DNA from: Diplonema papillatum
Taxonomy: Eukaryota; Euglenozoa; Diplonemea; Diplonemida; Diplonemidae
Reading direction: 5' to 3'
Assembly (NCBI GenBank): GCA_030068145.1
Contig: JAPJBO010000106.1
Location: forward strand, 248,001 to 312,000
Length of the DNA stretch: 64,000 nucleotides
Under the pieces are notes generated by a model, which worked only from the letters and a program-made list of their open reading frames with translations, was not told the origin of the DNA and ran no database searches. The position numbers and the translations under genes are program-made. Of this stretch, positions 43,061-53,769 are shown piece by piece (the stretch's first letter is position 1; every line of letters begins with the position of its first letter).

Positions 43061-44647
43061 ATTTACCCGCCAACAAAGGTTCAGTGGAGAAAGTTCGTGA
43101 GGTATAGGGTTCTCTGGAGTCGCTGTTAGAAGAGATGTATTTTTTACCAGGCAGAACTTAGTAGTTCTTGCCTGCTCTCAGCCAAATCGCGCTGGACCAA
43201 GGGACTCGGGTTGGAGACTGTTGTTATCAACTGCGTTTCTCCTGCGTTGCATGCCCGTTTCCACACAACATTTGCACGGGGCTACCGTCGCTGCGCACAC
43301 AGTTCGGTTGCAAAGTCTGCCCCTCGGCAGGGTATACCGCGCTGTAACTATTGTGCGGAGCAGCGTCTTTTGTATGCTGGGTTTTGCACCTACCGATTTT
43401 GTGAGCGGAGGATGCTATTTTTGGGTAGACCACACCAGACACACAGAGGGGAGGCACGCGGCACGCGGTGCCCTCTCTCTTGTGTCGGGCAACCCGTTTG
43501 TTTGGGTGTGCGGAAAACGTGCGCAGTAGCATCCTGCCTGTAGCTGTGGCCTGCATCTCAGTCGTGTCGCCCTGCCCATTGGTCACTTGATCGTGTGCAT
43601 CCTGTAGCCCTGCCCATTGGCAGGCTATCTCCGGTAGTAGCGGCGACACCGGTATAACCGTCTATTATTTCAGAGTCTGGAGTCATGGCGCCAGCTTTTT
43701 GTACACTGCGTGAAAACGCCTGTAAACTGGCTCGTGGAAAGAAAGTACCTTCCGAAGGCTCGGCGCGGACGCGCAACGAGGAGGCGGCACCATGCACCTC
43801 ATCGTTGACAGACCCCTGTGGACTCATATTCACCTCCCTCAGAAAAAAGACTGAGAAAAACACACGAAATTCATTCACTCTAAAATACTCGCTCCTGAAT
43901 TATTTAGGGGACGGCAAAAAAAAGAAAAATAAAAAACAAGAAACCAAAAACAAGCACCCAAAAAAACGCAGCTCCTTTTTTTCTTTTCTTTAAGAAAAAA
44001 TATTCTTTTTCCCCCATTTATTTGCCCTCGACTTGCCCATGTGCGGCATGTTTTCTCGGTTGCTCTTCGTTTTGCTGTCATTACGCAAGCGTGTCGAGAA
44101 TATCCAGGTCTCCCTGTCGAATAGCGACAGTTGATCCCCGATGTGCATAGCTGGGCATCTGCGGAAAGGGAAGTACTGCCGCCAGCTGCCAGGGCCATTG
44201 CCTGGAGCTCATGAAGTGTTGTCATGGTTCTCGTCGCACTTGTCTTGACCTTTTACTTGACGCTTTCTCAAAACTGTTCGCGACGGCAACCGAATGAGGC
44301 CCCGCACTCGCGAGCCTTCGCATAGCGCCGTTCCATGGCGACACCAGCATCGACTTCGCACTGACGCAAACAGCAACATCTGCGAACAAGTGATAAGTGA
44401 CACCAATCTCTTTCGGTTCGAGATGCGCCGTTTGGTGCATTCGAGAGAGCAAAGTTCAGTAATCGGTGTAGCGGGGGTACTTCTTACCAATGGTGTGATT
44501 GAAAGGTGGGTTCTTTGTTCAAGGTAGAGGCGCCTCAGGTTTCTTTCTTCCAGAGAGATAGAGCGAACTGAGTAGTTCAAAAGTCACTGAATCAAGGGCA
44601 CCAATCTGTACGCTCGATCGTCGGAGCACAAAAGGAAGCATTCAAAA
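43061..44647. other. Intergenic, no gene seen
   Basis: No frame with credible composition on either strand. Includes a TTCACTCTAAAATA motif at 43871 like that in repeat R, A-rich DNA at 43916-43990, and the upstream region of the hydrolase gene, in which no promoter motif can be named. Confidence 0.45.
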
Positions 44648-45738
44648 ATGAAGCTCGGGCTCGTGTGCAGACAAGCAAGGCGCAGCGGCCAGCGAGCAAG
44701 CAGCACCGCGGTGGAGCTTCACGCGCTCACAACAGAACCAAAGGAGAAACGACCATTGCCGCCATTTATCGTCGTGCACGGCATGCTCGGCAACTGCAAC
44801 AACTGGCGCTCGATTTCGCGCGGTTTGGCGGATGAAACAGGTATTCTGTGCGTGTGAAGACTTCTTTCTCCTCTTTGCCGAAACACGGGATTTGGTTTCA
44901 GGGAAAACTGGGCAACCGCACACATCGAATGTGACGGAGTGAAGGAATAAATGCATTTGTTCAGAAGGGGTAGGGAGTGAATAATTAAACCAACACAGGC
45001 CGCACAGTCCACAGCGTGGATCTCCGCAACCACGGCAGCAGCCCGCATTCGAATGTCATGTCAATCGAAGCGATGGGAACAGACTTATTGCACTTCATCG
45101 AGACGCGAACGAAAGAGAAACGTGCAGTCATCATTGGTCACTCACTTGGCGGCAAGGCCGCCATGAACGCTGCTCTGCAGAACCCAGCTTCGTTCACAGG
45201 CGTCGTCATCGCCGATATCGCACCGGTGAACTACTATCAGTTGAAGGGCAAGGCTACGAGCCACTCGCTCAGCTACCTTCGGTATCTGTTGGAAATCGAT
45301 CTGAGCACGCTCAAGAGGCAGGAAGACGCGGACGCGTTTTTGGAAGAAAAGGGCGTCGAGTTCAAGGCCATCCGGCAGTTCCTGCTGACCAACCTGCGCC
45401 GGGACCAGGCGGCAAAGACGTGGACGTGGCGTGCCAACCTGCCCGTGTTGGAGGAGAGCCTCGCCAATGGAGATCTCATCAACTTCGATAAAAGCGGGTT
45501 GCCCGCTGACGCGTCGTGTCCGGTGCCGTCTCTCGTGATCACCGGGGGCAGGTCCCCATACGTCGATCTCAAGCGAGACGGGCCGGCATTCGATCGCCTT
45601 TTCCCGAACAACCAAAAGCGTACGATGCCCAATGTCGGGCACTGGCTCCATGCCGAGAACCCCGCCGAGTTCCAACGCCTTGTTCTCGAGTGGCTGCGCG
45701 ACTTCGTTGTCCCCTACGAAAATGTACATCCCGCGTAG
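44648..45738 (+). CDS. ABHD11: ABHD11-like alpha/beta hydrolase
   Basis: Exons 44648-44840 and 44999-45738 join in phase 1 (GAAACAG|GTATTC with AACACAG|GCCGCA), giving 310 residues, normal for this family. Seen: HGMLGNCNNWRSIS (about residues 44-57, oxyanion-hole HG), VDLRNHGSSPHS, GHSLGGKAAMNAAL (nucleophile Ser), a lid region, ITGGRSPYV and NVGHWLHAENPAEF (catalytic His). The Asp of the triad likely lies in or near SPYVD or earlier and cannot be fixed by eye. The HGMLGN, DLRNHG, GHSLGGK and GGxSxYV blocks are typical of ABHD11, which in animals is a mitochondrial serine hydrolase that protects the 2-oxoglutarate dehydrogenase complex. The Arg-rich N-terminus (CRQARRSGQRASS) could be a mitochondrial or plastid presequence. 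The intron is 158 bp. Orthology is likely but unproven. Confidence 0.9.
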
Positions 45739-46801
45739 CTCTCCGTCCCAAGGCAGCACGCCAACTGGTTTAGCTGGACACGTGCCTCCGAGTCACGGTT
45801 TGTTCAACGCTGAGTAGCAGGGTCTCGCCTATTGAGTGTTGCTTGCACCCAGGCGCAGACCCCCCTCTATGCATTCGACCGACGCCGAGTGCCACGGCTT
45901 TCGAAAGGACCCCGCCCGTCCTCGGTAGCAACATGGCTGCTGCGTCCATGCTGTCAACGTTGTTGCCAGAGCTATGTTTTGCACTCGTGGTCGACGCTCT
46001 CCACATTCCTTCGAACCCAGTCAGATGTCTTCGCAGACATGGCGCGGTCACCCTAACCGCCCGAAGCGCGCCCACCTCACCTCTACCGGAAGTCACGCGC
46101 ACGGCACAACAGCGCGACATATCTGCAGTCTAGCCTTGTATGAGCTGAAGCTTCAGCGCGAGAACGATCGAAGCTTGACGCGGCATTGCGAAAAGTCTCG
46201 CACTTTTCGGCCGTCGGGCAATTTTTCCGCATTTGTTCCTTTTTTTTGCAGAGTAGTTGTAAAGATGTCATGGGGCCTTCGCGAGGCGACACGGTTGACC
46301 GCACCTTAATTGAGTTGCGGTGCATCATATACTTGACGCGACGCGGAACGAAGTGCTGCTTAGCAGCCAATGGCCTGTGTTGCTGAGTGCACAGCTGAAG
46401 CACGGCTGCATCCTCGTGTTGTAGCCGTGTTGTGTATAAGGCTACGTGAGGGCCTGGTCAACCACCACATCACTATATAGGCACAAACCTTTCGCGACAG
46501 TCGGGATGCCGGGGACGGGTCTCCATGAAGAAGAGAAAAGTAAAGCAAGACCTGCTCCCTGCACCTGCTGTCTCCGGCTGCTTCGGCAGACGACACGTAC
46601 TACTACTACTACTACTGCGTAGTAGTTTGGAGTTTTTTTTTCAGTCAGATGTGAAACTGACAGGTGAGCAGCGCCACCTCCCTGCAGCGAGTTCTCGGAT
46701 CAAGCTGCGTCTGATGCAGCTGTTGTACGGAAATGCGATCATACACTCGAAGACAAACACCCATGAAGGAGGGAACGGGAAGAGGGCGGGAGGCAGATAA
46801 A
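45739..46801. other. Intergenic, no gene seen
   Basis: No credible frame. A (TAC)n run occurs at about 46599-46618. The last ~100 bp could be 5' UTR or an in-frame extension of the small membrane protein. Confidence 0.45.
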
Positions 46802-47062
46802 ATGATGAAAGAAGTGCCAGTACGAACGGCTGTTGCATCTTCGACCGTTGCTCGCCCCCCCTCCGCACCGTCCTCCGGCATGCAACGAAACGAAATGAAG
46901 CCGTGGAACGCCCAGGCGCCGAAGGAGCAACCCTTCAAGCTCAACCCGTGGGTCGTCGTTTTCTTCCTGATGTGGTTAGCTTTTACTTACCACCTGTCGC
47001 ATCGAGGCCGCGTCCAATTCGATCGTGTCGTCACCTACGCAGAGTCACTTCATGCTCCGTAG
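46802..47062 (+). CDS. Small single-pass membrane protein, 86 residues
   Basis: An ATG at 46802 gives 86 residues: a Ser/Pro-rich N-terminus, then NPWVVVFFLMWLAFTYHL (about residues 48-65), a good single membrane helix, then a short positively charged tail (SHRGRVQFDR). The frame is open upstream to ATG 46733, giving a 23-residue longer, Arg/Thr-rich start. The shorter start is preferred because the ATGATGAAAG context lies after an A-rich stretch, but both are possible. I do not recognise the family. By the positive-inside rule the C-terminus may face the cytosol. Candidates would be small ER or mitochondrial inner-membrane subunits; this is a guess. Composition of the TM region makes a real gene likely. 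Confidence 0.55.
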   Translation: MMKEVPVRTAVASSTVARPPSAPSSGMQRNEMKPWNAQAPKEQPFKLNPWVVVFFLMWLAFTYHLSHRGRVQFDRVVTYAESLHAP

Positions 47063-48682
47063 AACTGCCAGACGGATGGCGCCCATGCATGCAACCATGC
47101 TTCCCTGGTTCGGCAGAACGGCAAGTTGTTTGGCACTTACGGCCTAGCCTTCAACGGGTTCAGTGCGTATCATGTGGGAAGACGAAAGCCACCGCAATAG
47201 GGGATGCCGCAACTAAAAAAGCATGACTCCACTGGAGCGACTAACGAAGTAAACAACACAGCAAACAAGCAACGCCCCCGTCAAGCATGCGCGGCGGGTC
47301 GAATTTATGTTGAAAGGGTCCCCGCATATTCACACCAAAGTCGCCTTAGGAAGGCGTCTCAGAGAGCCCGTGCGCGAGCATGGGATCCTGAAGAGCACAC
47401 GGCAGCACTCCGTTGAATATCACCGCCGGTCGGGGTGCGAGAGAGACCCAGCAGGTTTTCTTGCGTGCGACCCTGACCGCAGCCCCTAGCTAGTGATCAC
47501 ATCAGTGAAAGAACAGCCGTCTGGGTGCTAGCGCTTCGCTTCGACCGCGTGCCGATGTTATCACGGGCCTCGTGCTAGGACTGCCATTTGTGTATGACAG
47601 CTTACTCTCTGTGGGTTCTGCGAACCGGCTGGCAGTCGACCACCTTCACTGTCGTCCGAAAAGACCTCATGTATAGCGTTGGCCAAACCCGTCGCCCAGC
47701 CCATTGTGAGAGGTACCGGTTAAATTGAAAACGTACGGTTGCGCCGAGGTGCTCTGTGAACCGCCACCCGCCATCTGAACCTTTAGGCGACAGCCGTACG
47801 CCTTTGTACGTTCGAGTTACAGACATAATTGGCCCGTCACCGCATGTCGTGCGGTGTTATCAGCCATGAACTGAACAACGCAAACCTCGGTCTCGGTTTC
47901 GGCTACTTCCCTCGATGCCCGGCCTAACTCCCATCCATGGCATGTCAGGTTCCTTCCAAGTGTACACGCCACTATTTCTTATCGCGGGCATTGCATGGTC
48001 CTGCGAGGCTGCTTCTCTCATGCACAGGGGTCGCGCCACCACTGCGAAAGCGTGCGAAGCGTGCGATTTGTGCTGCACGCAGCGGCGCAGTTGCTGGCTG
48101 TGTCTTCACTCTCCGCAAAAGCACAACACAATGCCTAGAACCGATGTTGCACGACACTAGCTCATTTTTTTCGTATTCTTTCCGGCTTTCCCCATGCGTT
48201 ATCTTCATGCTTTCGAACCGCTTTGCAGCTGTGATGCGTATCGATTGCTACATGAGCCACGGACCGTGTGCTAGAAAAGGTAGAGGTTGAGCATTGACAC
48301 GAAGAAGTAAACATCTCGTCAGGAAAGCTTGGGGAGTAGACATGTTGGCCACGTGCGTGACAACCTTTGATATCGTGTCGAGTGACGGCTTTCGTCGTTT
48401 TAGCACCGCTGTCGCTGGCCCTGCACGCCTGCCCTTGCGTGGTGCAACAAAGCAGCACCCACCCAAACAATGCGGACCTAAACGTTTGCAGAACGGGGAA
48501 CACAGTGCTGGATAATAAACGTATTTCGTGTGGCTGCATATTCAGCTCAGCAGATGTTCAATTCAGATTCTCCCTTGTGCTGCTTGAGGCTATTTCGACG
48601 AGATTTTAACTTTTTGAAAGGCGGGGGAGGTGTGAAGGAGCGGCGCGTGTCCCCCCCTCCTCCCTTTCTCCCCTTCCCAACC
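47063..48682. other. Intergenic, no gene seen
   Basis: No credible coding frame on either strand. The final ~80 bases (C/T-rich, CCCCCCCTCCTCCCTTTCTC just before the kinase ATG) look like the kinase 5' UTR or an acceptor-like tract. Confidence 0.45.
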
Positions 48683-51600
48683 ATGGAGAACTATGAGAAT
48701 CTCGGCACGATCGGCGAAGGGACGTACGGCGTCGTGATGAAGGCACGGCACAAGGAAACGGGGCAGATCGTCGCGATAAAAAAGTTCAAGGAGAGCGAGG
48801 ACGACGAGCAGGTGCGGAAAACCTCCCTGCGCGAGGTGCGCGTTCTGAAGCAGCTGCGGCATGACAACATCATCAACCTGCTCGAGGTGTTCAGGCGAAA
48901 GGGGAAGCTGTACCTGGTCTTCGAATACGTGGAGAAAACCATACTCGAGCTCCTCGAAAAGCATCCATACGGCCTCGATGACCACGACGTCAAGCGCTAC
49001 ACCTACCAGCTCCTTCGCGGCGTCGAGTACTGCCACGCGCACGGCATCGTACACAGGGACATAAAGCCAGAAAACATCCTCATATCTAAGCACGGGGCCC
49101 TCAAACTCTGCGACTTCGGCTTCGCCCGCCTACTCTCCGGACCCGGGGCGCACTATACTGACTACGTAGCCACCCGATGGTACCGGTCACCGGAGCTACT
49201 TGTCGGTGACACTGAGTACGGTAAAGGCGTCGACGTGTGGGCGATCGGCTGCATCTTCGCCGAGCTCAGCAACGGCCTTCCTCTGTTTCCCGGCGAATCG
49301 GACATTGACCAGCTCTTCCACATCATCAAGTGCTTCGGGCACATCACCCCTCGTCAAGGCCACGTCTTCAACAAAAACCCGCTGTACCACAGCATCGAGC
49401 TGCCCACCCCCGTTGAGCTCGACACGCTCGAAAAGCGGTTCCAGGGCCAGATCACTGACCAGAAGTGGCTAGCGCTCCTGCAGTCGTGCCTTGCCTCCGA
49501 GCCGCGCCACCGATCGTCTTGCACCGAACTGCTCGCTTCTGCATACTTCGCCTGCTGCGCGTTCGCCGAAAAATATGAAGAGGAGCTCAAGCAGATCATG
49601 GAAAAGGACGCTGCCAGCAACCTCATGCGCCTCCGACGCCAAAAACAGCGGCGCCCTCGGTATGTGCCAGTTTTTCTGCCACTCGCCCAGTCTTTCCAAG
49701 CGGGGCGTAGTAGGATCACCGGAGGTTTCGGCACCTATCCTCCTTGTCTTACTTACAGCAACCCATGGTGCCCGAATTGCAATGGCGGCATGGTGATTGA
49801 GTGTGTACCATTTTGGTACTTGGGCCCCCGAAAGCTCCCCGCGCAACGCTAACAATCGACAGCTCGAATACGAAGACCGGCAGCGACGCAATGCATGCGA
49901 ATGCAAAGGAAGACGCGCCCGCCACGCCCCAGCAGTGGGCAGTCGCCCCGCAGCAGCAACACTTCAGCAACAACAATTCCTCGCACTCCGACCTTCCGCG
50001 CGCGCACAAAGCGCAGAGGCATGAAATACATGAATCGCAAGTGCTGGCCATGTCACGCGTATGCGGACCCCTCTTCTCAGGACGAATTCTTTCCTCGTTG
50101 CACTTTTTGCGCTCATCCTACGACTCTGCAAGGTCTTTCCACAAAATTGACAAAGCGCCGCACATGTGGCAACCAAGCTGCACAGTTTGGTAGACTATTG
50201 GACTTCGTATTTGCACACAAGTCACAGCGCCTTGAGATGTAGGGGTATCCCCCAAATGTTGAATTCATGTCGCGCGTAATAAACAGGAGCCGAGCGGCCT
50301 GCCGAATCTGAAGGTTCAGACGCCTCGCCCCCTTCCCATCTGCGGCTTCCCTTACAACGAGGTTTGCCTTTCCTGTGTACATCGCGGGCGTGCTCGAGGC
50401 ACGTAGGTAGCAAACGATCCAACAGCGACGTTTTTGGTGCATGCTATAGTCGACACAGTACGAGCTGGCGTTGCTTACGAGTTGGACGACGAATACAACT
50501 GCGCCCTTATGTGCTCGGGAAGTTCGCTCGGGATCCGATCTAAACTACTTTCCAACTGTTTTTCACGATAACCAGCAACCACCTCCTTAGTGAGCATACT
50601 TGTTACCTACCCCCCCCCCCCCCCCCCCCGTGTTTAAGATCGCGCCCTCCACCCCCGTGTATAAGATCGGTTTTTTTGAGAAATGAGGGCGATCTTATAC
50701 ACGGGGGGGAGTGGGGTGGGGTCCCGCGCAGCGGGGGGGTTTTTTTTTTTGGGCGTTTTTACTGTGGGGGGGGATTTTGGCCCTGCGCAGCGGAATTTCT
50801 TTTTTGGGGTACTTTTCTCTGGGAGGTTCTGGCGGGAAAAATATCTCTTGGGCCCCCCAAGTTGGGAGATACGCAGATCCTTGGTTGCCCGTGGTAAGTT
50901 GCGGTTTTTTTCCTTCTGGTCTTCCGAATGCAAAACGACTGCAGGCCAAGCGATCCATGCGGTCGTTCACTCGAAGAGATTCGAAGTGATACACGCAATG
51001 GAAGATTTGTCTCCCGTTGGCGAAGTCCATGGTGTGCTCAGTAAAGAGTGTGGAGCCCCGGGTCAGAGCATGCACCGCTGGAAACGAGAAGCGGAACATG
51101 ACAGCTATCCTGAGCTGACCCAAAGAAACATCTCCACAAACTATCACGGAAGGACGGGGCCGCCCCACGTTTTACCAGAACAGGCACAAGCACGACATCA
51201 ACGTGCACTTCACGTGCCAAAAAGAAGGTGTGCGACTACAAAGTAATGCTCGAGTACAGCTGAACATTACCCAGCTTCCCCTCAGGGAAGTATGGGCTTC
51301 TCGTTGTGGTGGATGGGTACAAGTCGCACTACAGCATTCCTGTCGTGAAGGAGGCGAGATCGCGGGGCTGGCTGGTGTTCATTGTACCTCCGAACACGTC
51401 AGGTCACTTGAATGTTGGCGACCAGAGCGCCTGCAATCTGAAGGTGCGGCGACTTCTTCGTTCCAAGTGGATAGACTGGTCCTCGCAACAGCTTGTTGCA
51501 GAAAACAGTGCGAAGCTTCCTGCGCCAACCCGTGACGAGGTGTGCAAGTGGCTCGCGGACTCATACTTGGCAATCACAGATGCAGACATAGATTCTGCCT

Positions 51601-52954
51601 TCAAAAGTGCTCTGTGGGCAGGCTCGTCTTTGCACCCTGACTTTCACAAAAGAAAGCCCAAACAAACGGAAGCAACGTTTACTCCTCTGGGAAACACCCC
51701 AAAAACAGCCTCAAAAGGGCCCCACTTGCCGTCCGGCTGACAACGATGCCGAGTTTAGGGGCCTTAGCATCAGCACTGGGGGGTGGGGGGATTGCAAGAA
51801 CGTGCTTGGAATGGGTATGTGCTCAACACCGCACTGGTCCCGTCTGCGCCGTGTTTCGGTCCTCTAAGCCACGGACACATAAGGCGGACTATCATCAGCG
51901 CGGAACCTGAGTGTCTGCAGACAGATCAGCGGTGTAGTCTGGTTTGGATGGAGGGGTTCAAGGCCCCGCGCAGCGGAAAAAAAATTTTTGGGGTGTTTTT
52001 GTCCCCCCCCGTGTTTAAGATCGTCCCCCCCCGTGTATAAGATCGGGTTTTTTCGTAGTAACAATTAATTGTAGACACGAAAGAGAACGCTGGCAGCGTG
52101 TTTGGGAGAAGATTAGCCTACCGATCATATTCACTCACTATCACTCACTAACAGGCTAATCCTCCCCCGGCACGTACAAACAAACGATCTTAAACACGGA
52201 AAAACGCGATCTTAAACACGGGGGGGGGGTAGGTACAGCTAAAAAGGAACGTTGCCAGCGGTTTAACCTGAACGCGTACAGGTCAAATCGCACAAACAAA
52301 AGTAGAGGAACCTCTGTCTAATTGGCACAGACACCCTGAAAACCACTACGCCGACAAGGCTCGATTTGTCGAAGTAACCCCTGCATTAAAGCTCCCGGCC
52401 CGCTTCGGAAAAACAAAGCCACAAACACTCAGCAACCGTCGCATGATCACCCGTCGTATCTCGGTTCGAACGGAGGGGAGCACTTACCCGGGCAGGTGCA
52501 GAGGAAGACTAGTAATCCTGCCATCGGAGTGTCGAGTCTCCCTTGTTTGGCAGGTGGTGTTCCCATAGAACCACCGATTAAGCTCAAGAAGAAGACGAAG
52601 AAGAACGCCAACAAGGAGGCACAGCAAAGCCATGCGCTGCAGCACCACTCGATCGACAACCTCTTCGGAGGCGGGAAGCACGGCGGCGCGCAGCCCTCTA
52701 GCAGCTTCTCGAACATCAATCCCTACGCAACCAACTCTCTTGCCGGAAATTCGAATCCGTACGGCCAGTATCACCAGCAGCAACATACGCATGGCTTCCA
52801 GCCATCTTCTCACCTCTCCAATGCGGGATGTTCTGAACCTGGCCTATCACTCGACGACCTGCCGACGCACTCTACAATTGGATCGTTGCCGCCTCCTTCT
52901 TCTGATCGAAAGCACGCACAACATGGCTCGAAGCCATCAGTGCCACCGTGGTAA
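48683..52954 (+). CDS. CDKL-family protein kinase (cyclin-dependent-kinase-like)
   Basis: Exons 48683-49659, 49863-50058 and 52502-52954 give about 541 residues. The first junction (CCCTCG|GTATGT with TCGACAG|CTCGAA) is phase 2 and secure. The second (TCACGC|GTATGC with GGTGCAG|AGGAAG) is phase 0, chosen for frame and composition, with other acceptors possible. Kinase domain: GEGTYG loop, AIKK Lys, KTSLREVRVLKQL helix in place of PSTAIRE, HRDIKPEN loop, DFGFAR, activation loop TDYVATRWYRSPELL, and DVWAIGCIFAEL. The TDY motif and KKFKESEDDEQVRKTSLREV block are hallmarks of CDKL1-5, kinases tied to ciliary or flagellar length and trafficking. The tail is Gln/Asn/Ser-rich with a basic patch (IKLKKKTKKNANK), and it looks disordered. 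Intron 2 (2443 bp) is host to a pogo-like transposon. A flagellar role is inferred from family knowledge. Confidence 0.9.
50606..52234 (+). mobile_element. TA-inserting pogo-like element 3, inside a kinase intron (1629 bp)
   Basis: CCTACC + C-run + GTGTTTAAGATCGCG at the left and the inverse at the right, with TA duplicated at 50604-50605 and 52235-52236. It is related to element 2 (31812-33044) but inserted in the opposite direction. A separate inverted pair GATTAGCCT/AGGCTAATC (about 52112-52170) suggests a small secondary insertion near the right end. It carries a frame-broken transposase on the plus strand, in the same direction as the host gene. Confidence 0.9.
50940..51740 (+). pseudogene. 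Pogo-like transposase, frame-broken
   Basis: An N-terminal HTH-like region (HSKRFEVIHAMEDLSPVGEV, then GAPGQSMHRWKREAE, about 50968-51100) lies in one frame. The catalytic part (GLLVVVDGYKSHYSIPVVKE, WLVFIVPPNTSGHLNVGDQS, LKVRRLLRSKWIDW; about 51292-51500) lies in another frame, separated by at least one shift and a stop. The tail to 51740 is Lys/Pro-rich. The order of HTH then DDE_1 is typical of pogo/CENP-B-type transposases. The first catalytic Asp is not identified, so the copy is inactive. Confidence 0.8.
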
Positions 52955-53620
52955 CCTGGCGCGTGCCTGCGCAGAACCTGGTTTGAAAAACAGCCAATGC
53001 CACGTGTCGTCAGACACCAACTCAATGGTTATGAGGCTTTGACAGAAGGCCGCCCACCGCGGCGCACAGCGACTAAGCGTGTGTTCTCCCAGAGACTCAT
53101 TCGAGCAAACAAGCCCGGTATTTACACGAGACACTGCTCTCGGAGTCGAAGACCATATTGATGATTTACCCCATTTACACTTCATGGTAATTTGCTACAC
53201 GAAAGCAAGCCGTCTTCCGAATGCTTAACTCTACTGAGGACGGCGTCTTATCATGTGAACGCGTGCGTCCCATGGACTGCCTGCGAGGAGTTCGCATTCG
53301 ATTGCTTCGTACACATCAAACACTGCCCTTTTCATCCCTGCCGTTCGCCAGTTTTCCAATGGAGCCGACGGCATGCGATGCGAGGGTTTACTACTGTACC
53401 GTGGTCCTTTTCTCTTTTCCCTAACCGAACCGAACCTAGTACGTGTCTCTCTCGTAACACCTAAAAGCTAACCCACTTCGTCTTGTTATCGAAGCGAGAA
53501 ATCAACCCGTTTTCTTTGCTCCTTGTACGGCATACCAGTACACAATAATGCGTCGCATGTTGTGACGGCTTCGGCGCATGTAAAATTGATGGCTGAAGCT
53601 GGACTTCACGTGTGTGAGTA
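52955..53620. other. Intergenic, no gene seen
   Basis: Downstream of the kinase stop. No credible coding frame and no clear poly-A signal that can be told from background. Confidence 0.45.
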
Positions 53621-53713
53621 GTTGCAGACAGACGGTGATTGCAGCATTCCTATTTTTCAACAGCTGATGTTGCAGACAGACGGTGATTGCAGCATTCCTA
53701 TTTTTCAACAGCT
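53621..53713. repeat. 48-bp tandem duplication of an acceptor-like unit
   Basis: GTTGCAGACAGACGGTGATT + GCAGCATTCCTATTTTTCAA + CAGCTGAT is present at 53621 and 53669, the second copy lacking its last bases. Each copy ends in CCTATTTTTCAACAG, a good 3' splice-site sequence, so two tandem acceptors 48 bp (16 codons) apart lie just upstream of the following gene. Confidence 0.85.
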
Positions 53714-53769
53714 CCGCCAGGAATCAGGGGTGGTGAAGGGGGTCCCTGCTGGCGAGGCTCGACCAGCGA

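Noticed and set aside
47937..48290. A 117-residue plus-strand frame upstream of the kinase
   Set aside because: Cys/Arg/Ser-rich with no motif, start context or splice partner.
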